A stretch of 64,000 bases of DNA from Gorsachius magnificus (Eukaryota > Chordata > Aves > Pelecaniformes > Ardeidae). Position numbers and translations under genes: made by a program. The stretch spans positions 103,969,311 through 104,033,310 of the forward strand of contig CM067082.1 in the NCBI GenBank assembly GCA_034008185.1, given 5' to 3'. The first letter of the stretch is position 1; each line of letters opens with the position of its first letter. Shown here piece by piece: positions 1-11,836 of the stretch. The notes beneath the pieces were generated by a model that was not told the DNA's origin, ran no database searches, and saw only the letters and a program-made list of their open reading frames with translations.

Positions 1-3000
1 GCAGAGACTGTTATCCAGGAAGAGGACTGCAAAACATCTCCTGGAAACGGCACAGTTTTTAATAGAGGTAATTAAAATGTATTAAAATGTGGGAAAGCGA
101 TGCATGTCATGCAAGAGTTAGATATTGCTATATATGCTCAGAACATCATGAAAATGATCTTTCTAACTAGCATACAGGAAATCTTTTAAGTCCTGGGTCT
201 GTAACTTAAAAATGCTTCAGTGGTACTCTGAATTAACTTCTGTTGTGGATTATAAGAAGGGGCTCTTCCACCTTTATTAGGATACTACAGATGCTGTTCA
301 AGCTACTAGATTATTAGCCCACATTAAGTGCCACTTTTTAAAATCCTGTTAAAAGCTCAATGCTTCAGCTGATGCTCCATCAGCCTAGCAATTGCCCAGC
401 ACTTTGGACAAAGAAATTTTATTTCAGCTTGAACAGGCATTAGGAAGAATCATGAGCACTTATGTTCAAAAAATCCAACACAAAAGGATTCAAGCAAACG
501 GTGCTACCGGTATGCAGTGCTGGAATTACTAGAATTATGTTCTTGCATTTGCAGGGAATAACAACCCAGCAGCACTGAGAGGCAGTCTAGTGATAAGAAA
601 CCCACTTGGTCTAGAACTCATTAGCCATGCAAACCCATTCAAAGGACAGTCAGACATTCTATGTGTTTATATGCTGTCTACTGGAATCAATGTAATTGCA
701 GCAGTAAACAGACTACACAGTCCCAGTTCTACCTGTTTTTTAGGAGGCTGCATGACACTGACATTAAACAAGAGTTTTCTGTCTTATGTTTGTTACAGAC
801 CACTTGATGCACAGGACAGCATATTTAGTGTACATCGTCCTTCTTCTGAAGAGCTCCATGTACTATTTCATCGTACTCTTCTTTATCTACAGAATGTGGG
901 CTCCAACCAAGCACCAAGGAAAGAAAGCATAAATGCTGTTTTAGGAAAGGCTTACAAAATTGTCTTCAATTTGCTTTGCTATATACTTATCCATATAGAC
1001 TCCCCTGCTATCACTGTTAGACATAGCAACAAAAAAAAATCCCCAATCATTTTCTGGCATTAGTGCATAGAGCTTATTTTGCTTTACTGCTAGCGTTTTT
1101 GTATCAGCCTGGCTTTCCTAATTTTTCTGAGTATTGAACTGCGGTGGGCAATAAGAGTAAGGTTACATTCCTTGGATTTTAATCTGAAGTCTATATTGCA
1201 AAATGAGGAAGGTACTTATGTTAAAAGTAGTTATGCATGCAGAAGTTTAGAGGTGTAATGGGGCTTTCAACATACAAAGCACAGATGTGTTTTGCCATTG
1301 TGCTTAAGGCTTAATTAGGAGCATTCTTGTGCTGTAAATTCACGGGTGTTTGTTCATTTTTACTTTCAATGATTTATTGCAACTCTCATGTATCCACCAA
1401 ATCAGGACTTAAATATTCTGAAGTGATGTGTGCTTTAAGAGTCAATTAGACACAATCTTAAAAAGTGAACATCATATTTTTGAATGAAGTATTAGACAAG
1501 CATAAAAGCAATTCTAAGGTGCACACATACAGAAATGGAAGAAACCCGCCAAGCCCCACACCAGCACTGTGACACAGACTGAAAACTGGCACACTGTATT
1601 TTTAAAGAGAGAAAACAATTGTAATGATCACGAACATCATCTTGTTTAGAGATACCTTCTTAAGTTGAGCAAAACCTTTAATCTGAAGCTTTGAGAGGGA
1701 AAATGTTAGATAGTGTCACAATAGAGGAAAAATTCTCAGATGCTGGACTTTGAACTCTTCATCTCTAAGTTCCACAAATCAGTTCCTTTCAAATTTTTGT
1801 GGAAAAATTAGAAGTAGATATATTGGGGTAAAGCAGCTGCTCAGTTTGGGGGAAAACACTGTCATAAGTTTGGAGATAAGTGACTGCAGCATTTACATTC
1901 ACTGTATTTGTAATGATGTAGAGGCCAATAAAAGCTCTCCTCCGGGTGCATTTGTGAGGCCTGTGTTTGTTCTCCAGCATTTCCACAGCATGTACCAAGA
2001 TGGCTAGAAAACCTGATTCATTTCTCTGTTCGCATAAATTCCTTGGGAAATCAAAGATCCTTAAAACTATCAATGTTCTGCATTTCAATGTATTACACAG
2101 GAACACTTTTACACAAAGCAATAAAAGCTAGCTCATTACACCTTTTCTGTTCAAGAGCTAAGCCCAGCCAAGGGGAAACGCAGTGCTGTTACAACAGGAC
2201 TGCCTTCTAGGGCTCACGCCATCGCAAGGGAAGGAGAACATAAGTCAGGCTCAGTTCTAACAACCACAGCTATTTTACTAACAGCATATCTTCCAAGCTA
2301 TTTTACCACCTGCATATTGAAGCCAATGCAACACGCTGGCCATCAGTGTCATGTTACTCTTCAATGCAAAGAAAGATGTGATATCTTGTCTTTAGTCAAA
2401 CTCTTTGAGTCAACTCTTTCTTCAAGAAACAGTTGATGCTATTATTTGTTAAGGCTTGGTTCCAATCAAAGTGAAATAAAACAGCTACAAAAGGTATTTT
2501 TGGAATGCATTTACTTTATATTTCAGTAGCATCACTGATACTACTGTCCCAGTCTCCCCTACCTTTAACCCTGCTAGAAAAATGCTCGATTGCATTACTG
2601 AATCAAGCTCTCTTTCACTAAAATGACCCCCAAATCCACTTGCCATGTCTCATACACAAAACTGAAAGATGCCATCCATGAAGTGCATGAAAACAGAGAG
2701 AAAACACAGCTTTTTAAGCTTTTTGCACAAAAAAAACCTGCCTACATGGAACTCTAAACCATGCTGAGCATAGCTATCACTTCACAGTTCCTGGGGTTTC
2801 TCAAGTACATGGTTGTAGATTTTGCATCTGCCACAGCTCACGTCCCTGAAGTTTATTTATACAGACACATACTGTTCATACTAAGTTTTTAATTTTTATT
2901 TATTTAGCCCAAATAAGAGGACAAGTGGATTTTTAAGGCTTCTGGGTGCTGGGGTGTTTGTTTGCAGGAAGGTTTGGTTATTTAGTGGAAAAACACTGTA

Positions 3001-4276
3001 AACCAAACCAGTCACAACTGGTTCAGAGAAGGTGGGCTGTGATGAGAATGGGTGATAAGCTGAGGACAGTTAGACCACAGCCGTCCTGCCTCTTACCACA
3101 GTATACTTCTAAACCATTTCCTTCTAATGGAAATACAAAGTGATAAAAACCACATGCCTAAGCTACACGTAAATAACACAGTGAAACTCGCTGTTCGCTA
3201 TGCGTGTTGCTCTCGCTGCATGCTTGTGATATGTACGTGCAGGGGCTATTGCTACCACAAAAAAATGGCTGCTGCAGGATGTCTGCAGGTCTTGCAGTCT
3301 TATTTATCATGAGTGCACGCCAGAGTTAGATGTTACCGATTAAATGTAAACTTCTGTTGTCAGGACTTTGTTAACACTTTAAAGACATGTCTTCTCAAGT
3401 ATATATCTTACCACAACTGATTTTCAGTGATTTCAAGCTTCTACAAGTATGAGCATTACAGCTGCTCTACTCGTGTTACAGAATTGCAGAATTAATGCAA
3501 ATACTAAAAAAACCAAATGGTTACAGGCAATCTGGTGCTTCTAACACAAAGAAAGACAGAATAGGATCAACTTTTGCCATCAAAGCACAAAGGAGTAATC
3601 AGCACAAATTAATTTATTTGTGGAAAGGGATTTGCAATGTATTCTTCATCTTGCTAGAATAGTTTTGTGTCATATACTGTACAACAGGTTACATGCTTGA
3701 GAATATTGACTTCTCAACTATCAAAATAACCTACAACAGGTGATATGGAAAACTACCCAGGGATTCCTCTTACATGAAGTTGTAAACAAGAAAGATCTGC
3801 ATAAGGATTATAGCAGTCTGCCAACAGCTAACTTATGTTGATACTAGGTACCAACACTAATAAATTTTAGGAGAGATTCAAATAGTGAACTATTCAGTTT
3901 GAGATTTTGAATCTCCTGGGGCACTAGCACCCACTTAGAAAGTGCTGAGGAAATAAAAAAATCTCAGAGGAATAATTTGAGAATTCGTTCCTCTGCATCT
4001 ATAGATATTTACAGGGAAATAGATCAAATGGCGATTAGCAACAAGTAATTGGCAAGTTTTACCTAGGGAATCCAAAAAATCATGAAATATAGTTCCACCA
4101 TAGTCTCTCAGTAAGATACACAAGACAACACTTTCCAGTAATTAGCTAGTTCTTGGAAGATTAACCTCAGGAACTACTGAATACATCTTGGACAAATATT
4201 TTCATACCACCTGGGAGGCAAGGTCAAGAAGATACATCTTTGTGAGATACTACAGCATGTGGGAACCATTCCCTTT
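1..4276. other. left flank without assignable genes
   Basis: AT-rich DNA with scattered short open frames (the longest is 590-1063, 157 codons, plus strand) but no domain or splice series I recognise. The first 66 bases are open on the plus strand up to a GTAATT, which could be the end of an exon cut by the window edge. This is weak. Confidence 0.35.
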
Positions 4277-4826
4277 TGTCCTGGTTTCAGCTGGGATAGA
4301 GTTAATTTTCTTCCCAGTAGCTGGTATAGTGCTGTGTTTTGGATTTAGTACTAGAAGAATGTTGATAACACACTGATGTTTTAGTTATTGCTCAATAGTG
4401 CTTACACCAGTCAAGGACTTCTTCAGCTTCCCACGCTCTGCCAGGAGCACCAGAAGCTGTGAGGGGGCACAGCCAGGACAGCTGGCCCAAACTGGCCAAA
4501 GGGCTGTTCCATGCCATATGACATCATGCTCAGGGGAAGTTGCCAGGGGGAAAGCAATCACTGCTTGGGGACAGGCTGGACATCACTCAGCAAGCGGTGA
4601 GCAATTGCATTGTGCATCACTTGTTTTGTACATTCTGTATATTTTTAATTATTATTATGATTACTATTGTTACTCTTTTTATCTGTTGTTTTATTAAACT
4701 GTCTTTATCTCAGCCCACAAGTTTTACTTTTTTCCCCGATTCTCTCCCCCATCCCACTGAGGGAGACAGGGGGAGTGAGCAAGAGGCTGTGTGGGGTTCA
4801 GGTGCCTGCCAGGTTAAATCACAACA
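4277..4826 (+). repeat. 5' LTR of the ERVL-type provirus
   Basis: About 550 bp, starting tgtcctggtttcagctggga and ending aaatcacaaca, so it has TG…CA ends. The start is a well-known bird LTR start. Near the 3' part there is an AT-rich stretch with ATTAAA at about 4693, a likely poly(A) signal. The primer-binding region follows directly. No second copy is present in the window. Confidence 0.88.
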
Positions 4827-4830
4827 GTCC

Positions 4831-4851
4831 GTTTTGCCACCCAACATGGAG
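4831..4851 (+). other. primer-binding region of the provirus
   Basis: Directly after the LTR end comes tttgccacccaacatggagc, with the shape of a retroviral tRNA primer-binding site (TGG…CCCAAC type). Several bases differ from the usual motif, so the tRNA cannot be named with certainty. Confidence 0.6.
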
Positions 4852-4932
4852 CACGAAGGGTTGAAATAATGAAACTGACCAGAGCGTGATAAAACAAATT
4901 TGTGATAAGCATTCATTATATTAGTCTAACAG

Positions 4933-5130
4933 TTGCTGGTTGCAATGTTGATTTATTTGCTCTCAGAGTTGTTGTCCTTGTTCTCGGAGCTGTGCTATGT
5001 AACACCTTACCTGCTGTATGCACTCCCTGTGGTGCTGGTTATCACCTCTGGCAGGTGGATTAAAGTTATTGCTTTGCTGTACTGCGTAATACTGGCTTAT
5101 GCTATGACAAAATTATCGGTCATGAGATGA
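4933..5130 (+). other. short hydrophobic open frame in the proviral leader
   Basis: 65 codons with three hydrophobic runs (for example YLLYALPVVLVITSG and VIALLYCVILAYAM). It lies between the primer-binding region and the gag/protease remnant. No retroviral domain is seen. It may be leftover leader coding sequence or chance. Confidence 0.2.
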
Positions 5131-5184
5131 GTCTCTTTTTTTGTACTCAGCATTGCCATCACCTCGTACTTCAAGAGCCATCTA

Positions 5185-5814
5185 TTGGAAATTATTAATA
5201 ATTACACTTTTCACTTTTTCTCCTCAGAGAGCCAACCTATGGCAGAGACACCTTCCTCCTTCTTGCCCTTCTTCTCCAGGCTAATTACAACAGCTCTTGA
5301 AAATTTTGAATATCCTTGGGATGTTCAAACCAGCGTGTTCCTATTGGTGTGTCTCCTGAATGTGGTTCAGGTCTTATTCAGGGTTAAACAACTACTTAAG
5401 AATGTCATCCACAGATCAACTCCTGTAAGAGGCACTGCAGCTACTGCAGCTACTCCAACCCCAGCTACAGGCACTGTAGCTACTCCAACTCCCACGACAG
5501 GCGCTGCAGCCACTCCAACCCTGGCCACACACACTGCAGCTGAACCAGGGAACCAACCTGTGCTGGTGTCAGTCGCCCCTATACACAAGAAGAAATCGTG
5601 TAAGCGAAAGTCAGCTTGTTTAGAAAGGGAGGATGAAAAACTAGGGCCTTTACCAGAAGAGGAGGAGAATGAGAGGCAGAAGTCCCCTGTTGTGACTGGC
5701 CCAGAAGCTCCATGCATCCTTGGCATAGACTACCTCAGGAGAGAGTATTACAAGGACCCAAAAGGGTATCAGTGGGCTTTTGGTATAGCTGCCTTAGGAG
5801 GCAGAATAAATTAA
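5185..5814 (+). pseudogene. gag/protease remnant of the provirus
   Basis: One open frame of 209 codons. It has a hydrophobic segment (SVFLLVCLLNVVQVLF, about residues 50-66), an Ala/Thr/Pro repeat of the type TPTPATG (about residues 80-118), a basic stretch KKKSCKRK and then an acidic Glu-rich stretch. The end, PCILGIDYLRREYYKDPKG, is the C-terminal part of a retroviral protease. No capsid, no zinc knuckle and no protease active-site triad are visible, so most of gag and the front of protease have been lost. It stops at TAA, and pol continues in another frame. Confidence 0.6.
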
Positions 5815-6974
5815 GCAGCTGTCTACGATGCCCGGTTTGGAGGACCCTCTGTTGTGGAGTTGCTGAGGGTCTAAGAACAACAGGTGCCAATTGCTACCAC
5901 AACAGTGCACCGGCAGCATTATCACACCAACCGAGACTCCCTGATTCCCGTCCAGAAGCTGATTTGTTGACTGGAGAGCCACGGAGTGATCAGCAAGACT
6001 CTCTCACCCTTAAACAGTCCTATATGGCCAGTGCAAAAGTCAAATGGAGAGTGGAGACTAACAGTAGATGATATTATCGTGGCCTGAATGAAGTCATGCC
6101 ACCGCTAAGTGCTGCCAGGCCAGACATACTAGAACTTCAATACAAACTGGAGTCAAAGGCAGCCAAGTGGTATGACACAACTGATATTGCTAATGCATTT
6201 TTCTCAACCCCTTTGGCAGCAGAGTGCAGGCCACAGTTTGCTTTCAATTAGAGGGCCATCCAGTACACCTGGAATCAACTGCCCCAGGCATTGAAACAGC
6301 CCTACCATTTGCCACGGACTGATCCAGACTACACTGGAACAGGGTGAGGCTTCAGAACACCTGCAGTACATTGATGACATCATTGTGTGGGGTAACACAG
6401 CAGAAATAGTTTTCAAGAAAGCGAAGAAAGTAGTTCAAATCCTTCTGAAGGCTGATTTTTCCATAAAACAAAGGTCAAGGGACCTGTACAAGAGATCCAG
6501 TTTTTAGGAATAAAATGGCAAGATGGATGTTGTCAGATTCCAGTGGATCCAATAAGATAGCAGCTATGTCTCCACCAACTAGCAAAAAGGAACACAAGTG
6601 TTGTGGGTTTCTGGAAAATGCATATTCCAAATTATAGTCTGATCGTAAGCCCTCTCTACCAAGTGACCTGGAAGAAGAACGATTTCAAATGGGGCCCTGA
6701 GCAATGACAAGCCTTTGAACAAATTAAACAGGAGATAGTGCATGCAGTAGCCCTTGGGCCAGTCTGGGCAGGGCAAGATGTAAAAAAAACAGTGCTCTAC
6801 ACTGCAGCTGGGTAGAATGGCCCTACCTGGAGCCTCTGGCAGAAAGCACCAGGGGATACTTGAGGCCAACCCCTAAGGTTTTGGAGTCAGGGATACAGAG
6901 GATCCGAAGCCCACTATACTCCAACTGAGAAAGAGATATTAGCAGCATATGAATGGGTTCAAGCTGCTTCCGAA
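5815..6974 (+). pseudogene. reverse transcriptase remnant, frameshifted
   Basis: Pol sequence in at least two frames. One frame carries TTDIANAFFSTPLAAECRP with the first catalytic Asp (near 6183) and ends at TAG near 6249. Another carries LQYIDDIIVWGNT with the YIDD active site (6367-6378). Further pieces up to 6974 belong to the thumb and connection regions, broken by stops. It cannot encode an active enzyme as it stands. Confidence 0.85.
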
Positions 6975-7686
6975 GTGATTGGTACTGAAGCACAGCTCCT
7001 GTTAGCACCCCAACTGCTGGTGCTGGGCTGGATGTTCAAAGGGAAGGTCCCCTCTACACATCATGCAACTGATGCTATGTGGAGTATATGGGTCACACTG
7101 ATTACACAACAGGCTCAAATAGGAAACCCCAGTCATCCAGGAATCTTGGAAGTGATCATGAACTGGCCAGAAGGCAAAGATTTTGGAATATTGCCAGAGG
7201 AGGAGGTAGAGCACACTGAAGAGGCCCCATTGTATAATAAACGACCAGAAAATGAGAAGGAATATGTCCTGTTCACCTATGGGTCCTGCCATCCTGTGGG
7301 AAAGCACTGAAGGTGGAAGGCTGCTGTATGGAGTCCTATACAACAAGTCTGAGAAACTGCTGAAAGAAGAAGGTGAATCAAGTCAGTTTGCAGAGGTGAA
7401 AGCCATCCAGCTGGCTTTAGATATTGCTGTACAAGAAAAATGGCCAGCACTTTATCTCTATACTGATTCATGGATGGTGGCAGATGCCCTGTGGGGGCGG
7501 TTACAGCAATGGAAGCAGAGCAACTGGCAGCGCAGAGGCAAACTCATCTGGGCTGCCATATTGTGGCAAGATATTGCTGCCCAGGTAGAGAACTTGGCTG
7601 TAAAAATAGGTCATGTGGATGCTTACATACCCAAGAGTCAGGACACTGAAGAGCCAAAAAAACCAGCAGGTGGATCAAGTTGTTAA
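6975..7686 (+). pseudogene. connection and RNase H remnant
   Basis: The frame 6975-7310 holds the connection region (GWMFKGKVPSTHHATDAMW). The frame from 7252 to 7686 holds RNase H, with SQFAEVKAIQLALDI and YTDSWMVADALWGRL. The first active-site position reads FTYGSC, with Tyr where RNases H have Asp, and lies at the edge of the frame change. The two frames overlap at 7252-7310, which marks a frameshift. Confidence 0.85.
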
Positions 7687-8582
7687 GATTGAAGCAGCAA
7701 CATAGGTGTGAATTATTTCTAGCTCGGTGGGCCCATGACACTTCAGACCATCATGGAAGAGATGCAACATATAGATGGGCTCATGATCGAGGGGTGGACT
7801 TGACCATGGACACTATTGCACAGGTTATCCATGAATGTGAAACACGCACTGTGATCAAACAAGCCAAGCTGTTAAAGCTTCTCTGGTACGGAGGATGGTG
7901 GCTGAAATGTAAGTATGGGGAGCCCTGGCAGACTGATTATATCACACTCCCACAAACCCACCATGGCAAGCGTGATGTGCTCACCATGGTGGAAGCAACC
8001 ACCAGATGGCTGGAAACATATCCCGTGCCCCATGCCACTGCCCAGTACACTATCCTGGGCCTTGAAAAGCAAGTCTTGTGGCGACATGGCACTCCAGAAA
8101 GAATTGAGTCAGACAACGGAACTCATTTCCAAAACAACTTCATAGACAAATGGGCCAAAGAGCATGGCATTGAGTGAGTGTATCACATCCCCTATCATGC
8201 ACCAGCCTCTGGGAAAATTGAACGATACAATGGACTGTTAAAGACTACACTGAGGGCAACGGGTGGTGGGGCATTCAATCATTGGGATACAAATTTAGCA
8301 AAAGCCACCTGGTTAGTCAACACTAGAGGATCTGCTAACTGAGCTGGCCCTGCCCAGCCAAACCTCTTACATACTGCAGAAGGGGATAAAATCCCTGTAG
8401 TGCATGTAAAAAGTATGCTGGGGAAGACAGTCTGGGTTACTACTGCCTTGGGAAAAGGCAAACACATTCGTGGGATTGCTTTTGCTCAAGGACCTGGCTC
8501 CACTTGGTGGGTGATGCGGGAAGCTGGGGAATTCCAACGTGTACCTCAACAGGATTTGATTTTGGGTGAAAATAGCCAATGA
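7680..8582 (+). pseudogene. integrase remnant with two in-frame stops
   Basis: A single frame runs from the zinc-binding N terminus to the pol end, broken only by TGA at 8175-8177 and TGA at 8340-8342. Seen in order: the HH part (ARWAHDTSDHHGRDATY), CETR where a CxxC would be expected (second Cys lost), the first catalytic Asp (QTDYITLPQT), the second (SDNGTHF) and the Glu (ASGKIERYNGLL), then the C-terminal domain to TAA after LILGENSQ. The lack of frameshifts over 900 bp suggests that this part decayed less than the reverse transcriptase. Confidence 0.9.
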
Positions 8583-8961
8583 GCTGAACTGTATGATGTT
8601 AATTGCTGTATAATACTGTATGTCATCATTTTTATGATTTCTGTATGTCGTATCAATAGTATTAGAATAAGAATCACTCAGATTAATGAAGAATGAATTT
8701 TTATGAAACTGAGCAAGTGCAGCACTGATGGAACCAGAAGTGGCTTCAGCATGCAACAACCCAACACCACATACCATGTCTCCTGCCCTGAAAGACTGTT
8801 ACGACAGAGGGACTAAAGTCCAAAGTCATGGACTAAATGAACCCAACAGACATTTCATAGACTAAGGGAATGATATCTGTGTGTATATATCAAACACAGG
8901 AAAATGGGTGATGATTAACTGGAATGCATTGGAAAGGGTAGGACCTGAGCATGATGTAGAT
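8583..8961 (+). other. proviral tail without env
   Basis: About 380 bp between the integrase end and the polypurine repeats. There is no open frame of envelope type, no signal peptide and no fusion-type segment. The short length shows that an env was absent or was lost long ago, as is usual for ERVL-type elements. Confidence 0.6.
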
Positions 8962-9078
8962 GGTATAGAGTAAGGGGTGGATACAATCCCTAATGAATAA
9001 GGTATAGAATAAGGGGTGGATACAATCCCTAATGAATAAGGTATAGAATAAAGGGGGGATGCGACCCCTAATGAATAA
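8962..9078 (+). repeat. three 39-bp tandem repeats with a polypurine tract
   Basis: Three head-to-tail copies of 39 bp (8962-9000, 9001-9039, 9040-9078), each starting ggtatagaataagg or close to it and ending taatgaataa. Copies 1 and 2 differ by one base; copy 3 has several changes and a longer G run (aaaggggggat). Each carries an A/G run like a retroviral polypurine tract. The place where a 3' LTR should begin is therefore tripled, and the LTR is missing. Confidence 0.95.
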
Positions 9079-11571
9079 ACTCTACTGTCAGCAGCTCCAC
9101 CAGCAAGTCAGCCACAGACTCCGTTGCCACAGTTTCCAAATCCCAACAACTTCTCCCAAACATTTTCTTTTACAGAAGTCAGGATTAATGAGCCAAGTCA
9201 GCAGATATTGAAAACGGGGAGGCTCAAAAGAAAAGGCCACCCACTGTTCCCAATGAGCAGTGGAAGATTTCAAATCTGAAGCTTCAGCTTCTGAAGATTT
9301 CATTCCTCCCCCAGCTGAAGCTTTGCCATTTGTGGCAAAGTGAATGCATGGGGCAAGATAACCCTGAAAATAAATGAATTCCCCAAATGAGGAAATAGTC
9401 TCTCATATTCAATGAAAGCACACTAAAAAAAGATACAGGTCTCTGGTTTGACAAAATGCTCAAAGGCCCCCAAAAGAAAGCTTAGGTGGTCACAGGGCTA
9501 CATTTCCAGAGGCAGCTCCTGTGGGAGGCGCTGCTTTGCAGGAAGGCGGTTTGATGGCCACTTCAGGGAGACTTTTCCTTTCCTGGAATAGCATAACTGC
9601 CGATCATTTTGAGGCTCAAATTGTAAAATAACACTAGGAATAAACTGTTTCCAGGCTGATTTTGTATATGCTACTAGCAGAACGATTAGTCAGCAACCAA
9701 GACTTCATATCAAGTACCTTCACCTTCAATATGAAGCCTATAGCCATTTTCACATCGTTTAACATAATTTCATTTCTCACAACCATAAAGGATGCTTGAA
9801 CCAAGATTATTTGCTTGACAGCTGGGGCAGACTAGCAGAAAGAGCACAAGCTGCTACTGAAGGTCAAGCAGCAGCTCGCTGAGCTCAAAGCAATGCCAGT
9901 CACAGGCCCCTTGCCACCACTTGCAATATGAGTCAAGGTAGCTGACTGCACATGTGGCATTAACCTGGCTAAACTGCAATGGCCAACACATTAACTTGTT
10001 CAACTCATGCACATGGGCAGGGAGGAAGAGAAGGTAGAAGGAGCGGGAGTCAGAAACATCAGCCGTTTCTATCTTCAAGTATGGCCACAAATACAGGAAC
10101 AAAAGGACAACATTTTCAGAGTGAGCATACAGTCTTTCAAAACTTTCTGAATCTTCAAGTTTGACTATTATACCGAAAGCAAAAGGCTGGACCTGCTCTT
10201 AAAAATATTAACAGCTTATGTTCTGCAGTTTCAATCTGCTTTTTTGCTGAAAGCACGCTGTTTCCACCAACATTCCTCAATCTATCAGCAACCCAAACCA
10301 GATCACTGAGCATCTGTTACCTAACTAAAACACATTTTCCTTTTGAGTCATTAGCACATTTTTAGTCCCAGTACTCCCAGGGATCATGCCACTGCATAAA
10401 GTTTCAGGAATCTCCACACGGGAAAGACTGTACCTGGAGCCCCAGCAGCCTGCCTGGTAAGCAGGGTATTTCATCCGTGCCCTGTATTCCTGTAACCCAA
10501 GTTTTCCCCCTCCAAAGTATCTCCTATATCAAAAACAGACCTTAATTTGCAGTGCACTGGTACAACACAGCACTATACTCTTCGTTGTCCTGATGTTTCA
10601 TCACCCCTAGACGGAGCTGTAAGTCACTTCTTATGCAAAGGCACTGCAAGGTTTCTTACTGTTTTATTGAGGTCTAACTCCTCTTGAGGAAGCTTTTAAC
10701 ATCTGTCTTGAATATACTCCAATTTCTAGTAGGTACAGAGCATACCTGCTCACTTTCACATAAGCTTGCAAAATAAATGCTAGCAAACTCCTTAATGCAA
10801 GGAAAAACACAGAGAAAGCACACATGGGCTTACAAAGGCCATGAAAGGTTATGAATACTTCTACCCCAGGGCTGGCTGTCCTGCTTCTGCTGTGCTATAC
10901 TTCTTGGGCAAAGAATCCCCTTCCTTCAGAAAGCTTTGGGAAAGGCTGATGGCTGAGCTCTGATACACTCCTTCAGACAAATTCAAGTGCAGAGCACCAG
11001 CCAGACAGCACTGCCACGCTGAAGATGCTTTCTGAAACAAAGGTTTGGCAGGAAGAAAAATCCCTTCTCCAGCAAAGGATCTTCCAGCCCAGCTCATCCA
11101 AGTGAAATGGCAGGTAAGAAAGCAAGGGGTTTCAGAGTTTCAGAAGCCAGGTAACCAGCGCCTCCAACAATGGAGCAAGAGAGGCATCTCAGGCTCCTGG
11201 AAGATTAGCTCTCCACCTGACACAGGGCCAATAGTTCTATTTTTCTTCCCACCCAACACCATTAAGAGTGGGAAGAATCTTTGGTGACCCATTAGGTGAA
11301 CATCATTAAGGTATGAGACAGTGCTGTCAAACAAATCACTCAGAAACTGTTAAGGCAGCAATTAAGCTGTGAAGAATATCACCAACTTTATAATACAAGA
11401 TGGCAAGGATACCTTTAGTGTTTGGTGGTTGCTCCAAAGATGAGAGAACATGGCATTCCTGACTGGCACTTACCAGTCACTCCCACCCAAAGCAGGGAAA
11501 TCCAACCACGTATAATCACCTCCAAGTAAGGACAGGACCACAGAGGACATGCAACATGAGACCAATAGCTG
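9079..11571. other. flanking DNA after the provirus
   Basis: No 3' LTR, no recognisable gene and no CR1 were seen. Several plus- and minus-strand frames of 60-80 codons lack splice context. A plus-strand splice donor (GGCAG, then GTAAGA) near 11114 is unsupported. Confidence 0.35.
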
Positions 11572-11836
11572 CTATATGTTTGAAAGGTGACACCTTTCAT
11601 TTGTCACAGCTTTAAGCACAAGGCCAGCTCCCCTCCTCTCACTGCACATTTCCTTTTGTACTGCATCCACACCAGTCATTTCTGTTACAAAACCTCTACA
11701 GTACTTCACTGAAAGCTGTTCAAGCCACGTGTGCACCGAACACAGATGCATTAAGGCCAGCTGCTCCTTCCTGTGGTGTGGACTTTGCTTCAATTTACCC
11801 CGCAGCTGATCCCAGGACTGTTCCTGCCATGGAGCT
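11572..11836 (-). CDS. candidate terminal exon, unknown gene
   Basis: The acceptor after ttttccccag matches the phase left by the 12472 segment. The frame then stays open for 87 codons: APWQEQSWDQLRGKLKQSPH, HRKEQLALMHLCSVHTWLEQ, LSVKYCRGFVTEMTG and so on, to TAG at 11572-11574. It may end earlier at an internal donor. Not recognised. Confidence 0.3.

Larger units (their letters stand above)
4277..9078 (+). mobile_element. degenerate endogenous retrovirus, ERVL-type, 5' LTR to polypurine region
   Basis: An inherited provirus on the plus strand, not a functional virus. In order: a 5' LTR (4277-4826), a primer-binding region, a short gag/protease remnant, reverse transcriptase, RNase H and integrase remnants, and a threefold polypurine-tract repeat. 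The motifs YIDDIIVW, YTDSWMVADALW, SDNGTHF and ASGKIERYN identify a retroviral pol. The pol type and the lack of env suggest a class III (ERVL-like) bird element. Pol is split by frameshifts and stops, most of gag is absent, and no 3' LTR was found. No clear target-site duplication can be given because the 3' end is lost. Confidence 0.92.

Noticed and set aside
590..1063. 157-codon plus-strand open frame near the left edge
   Set aside because: The longest frame of the left flank, but there is no recognisable domain or splice partner and no poly(A) signal in a sensible place.
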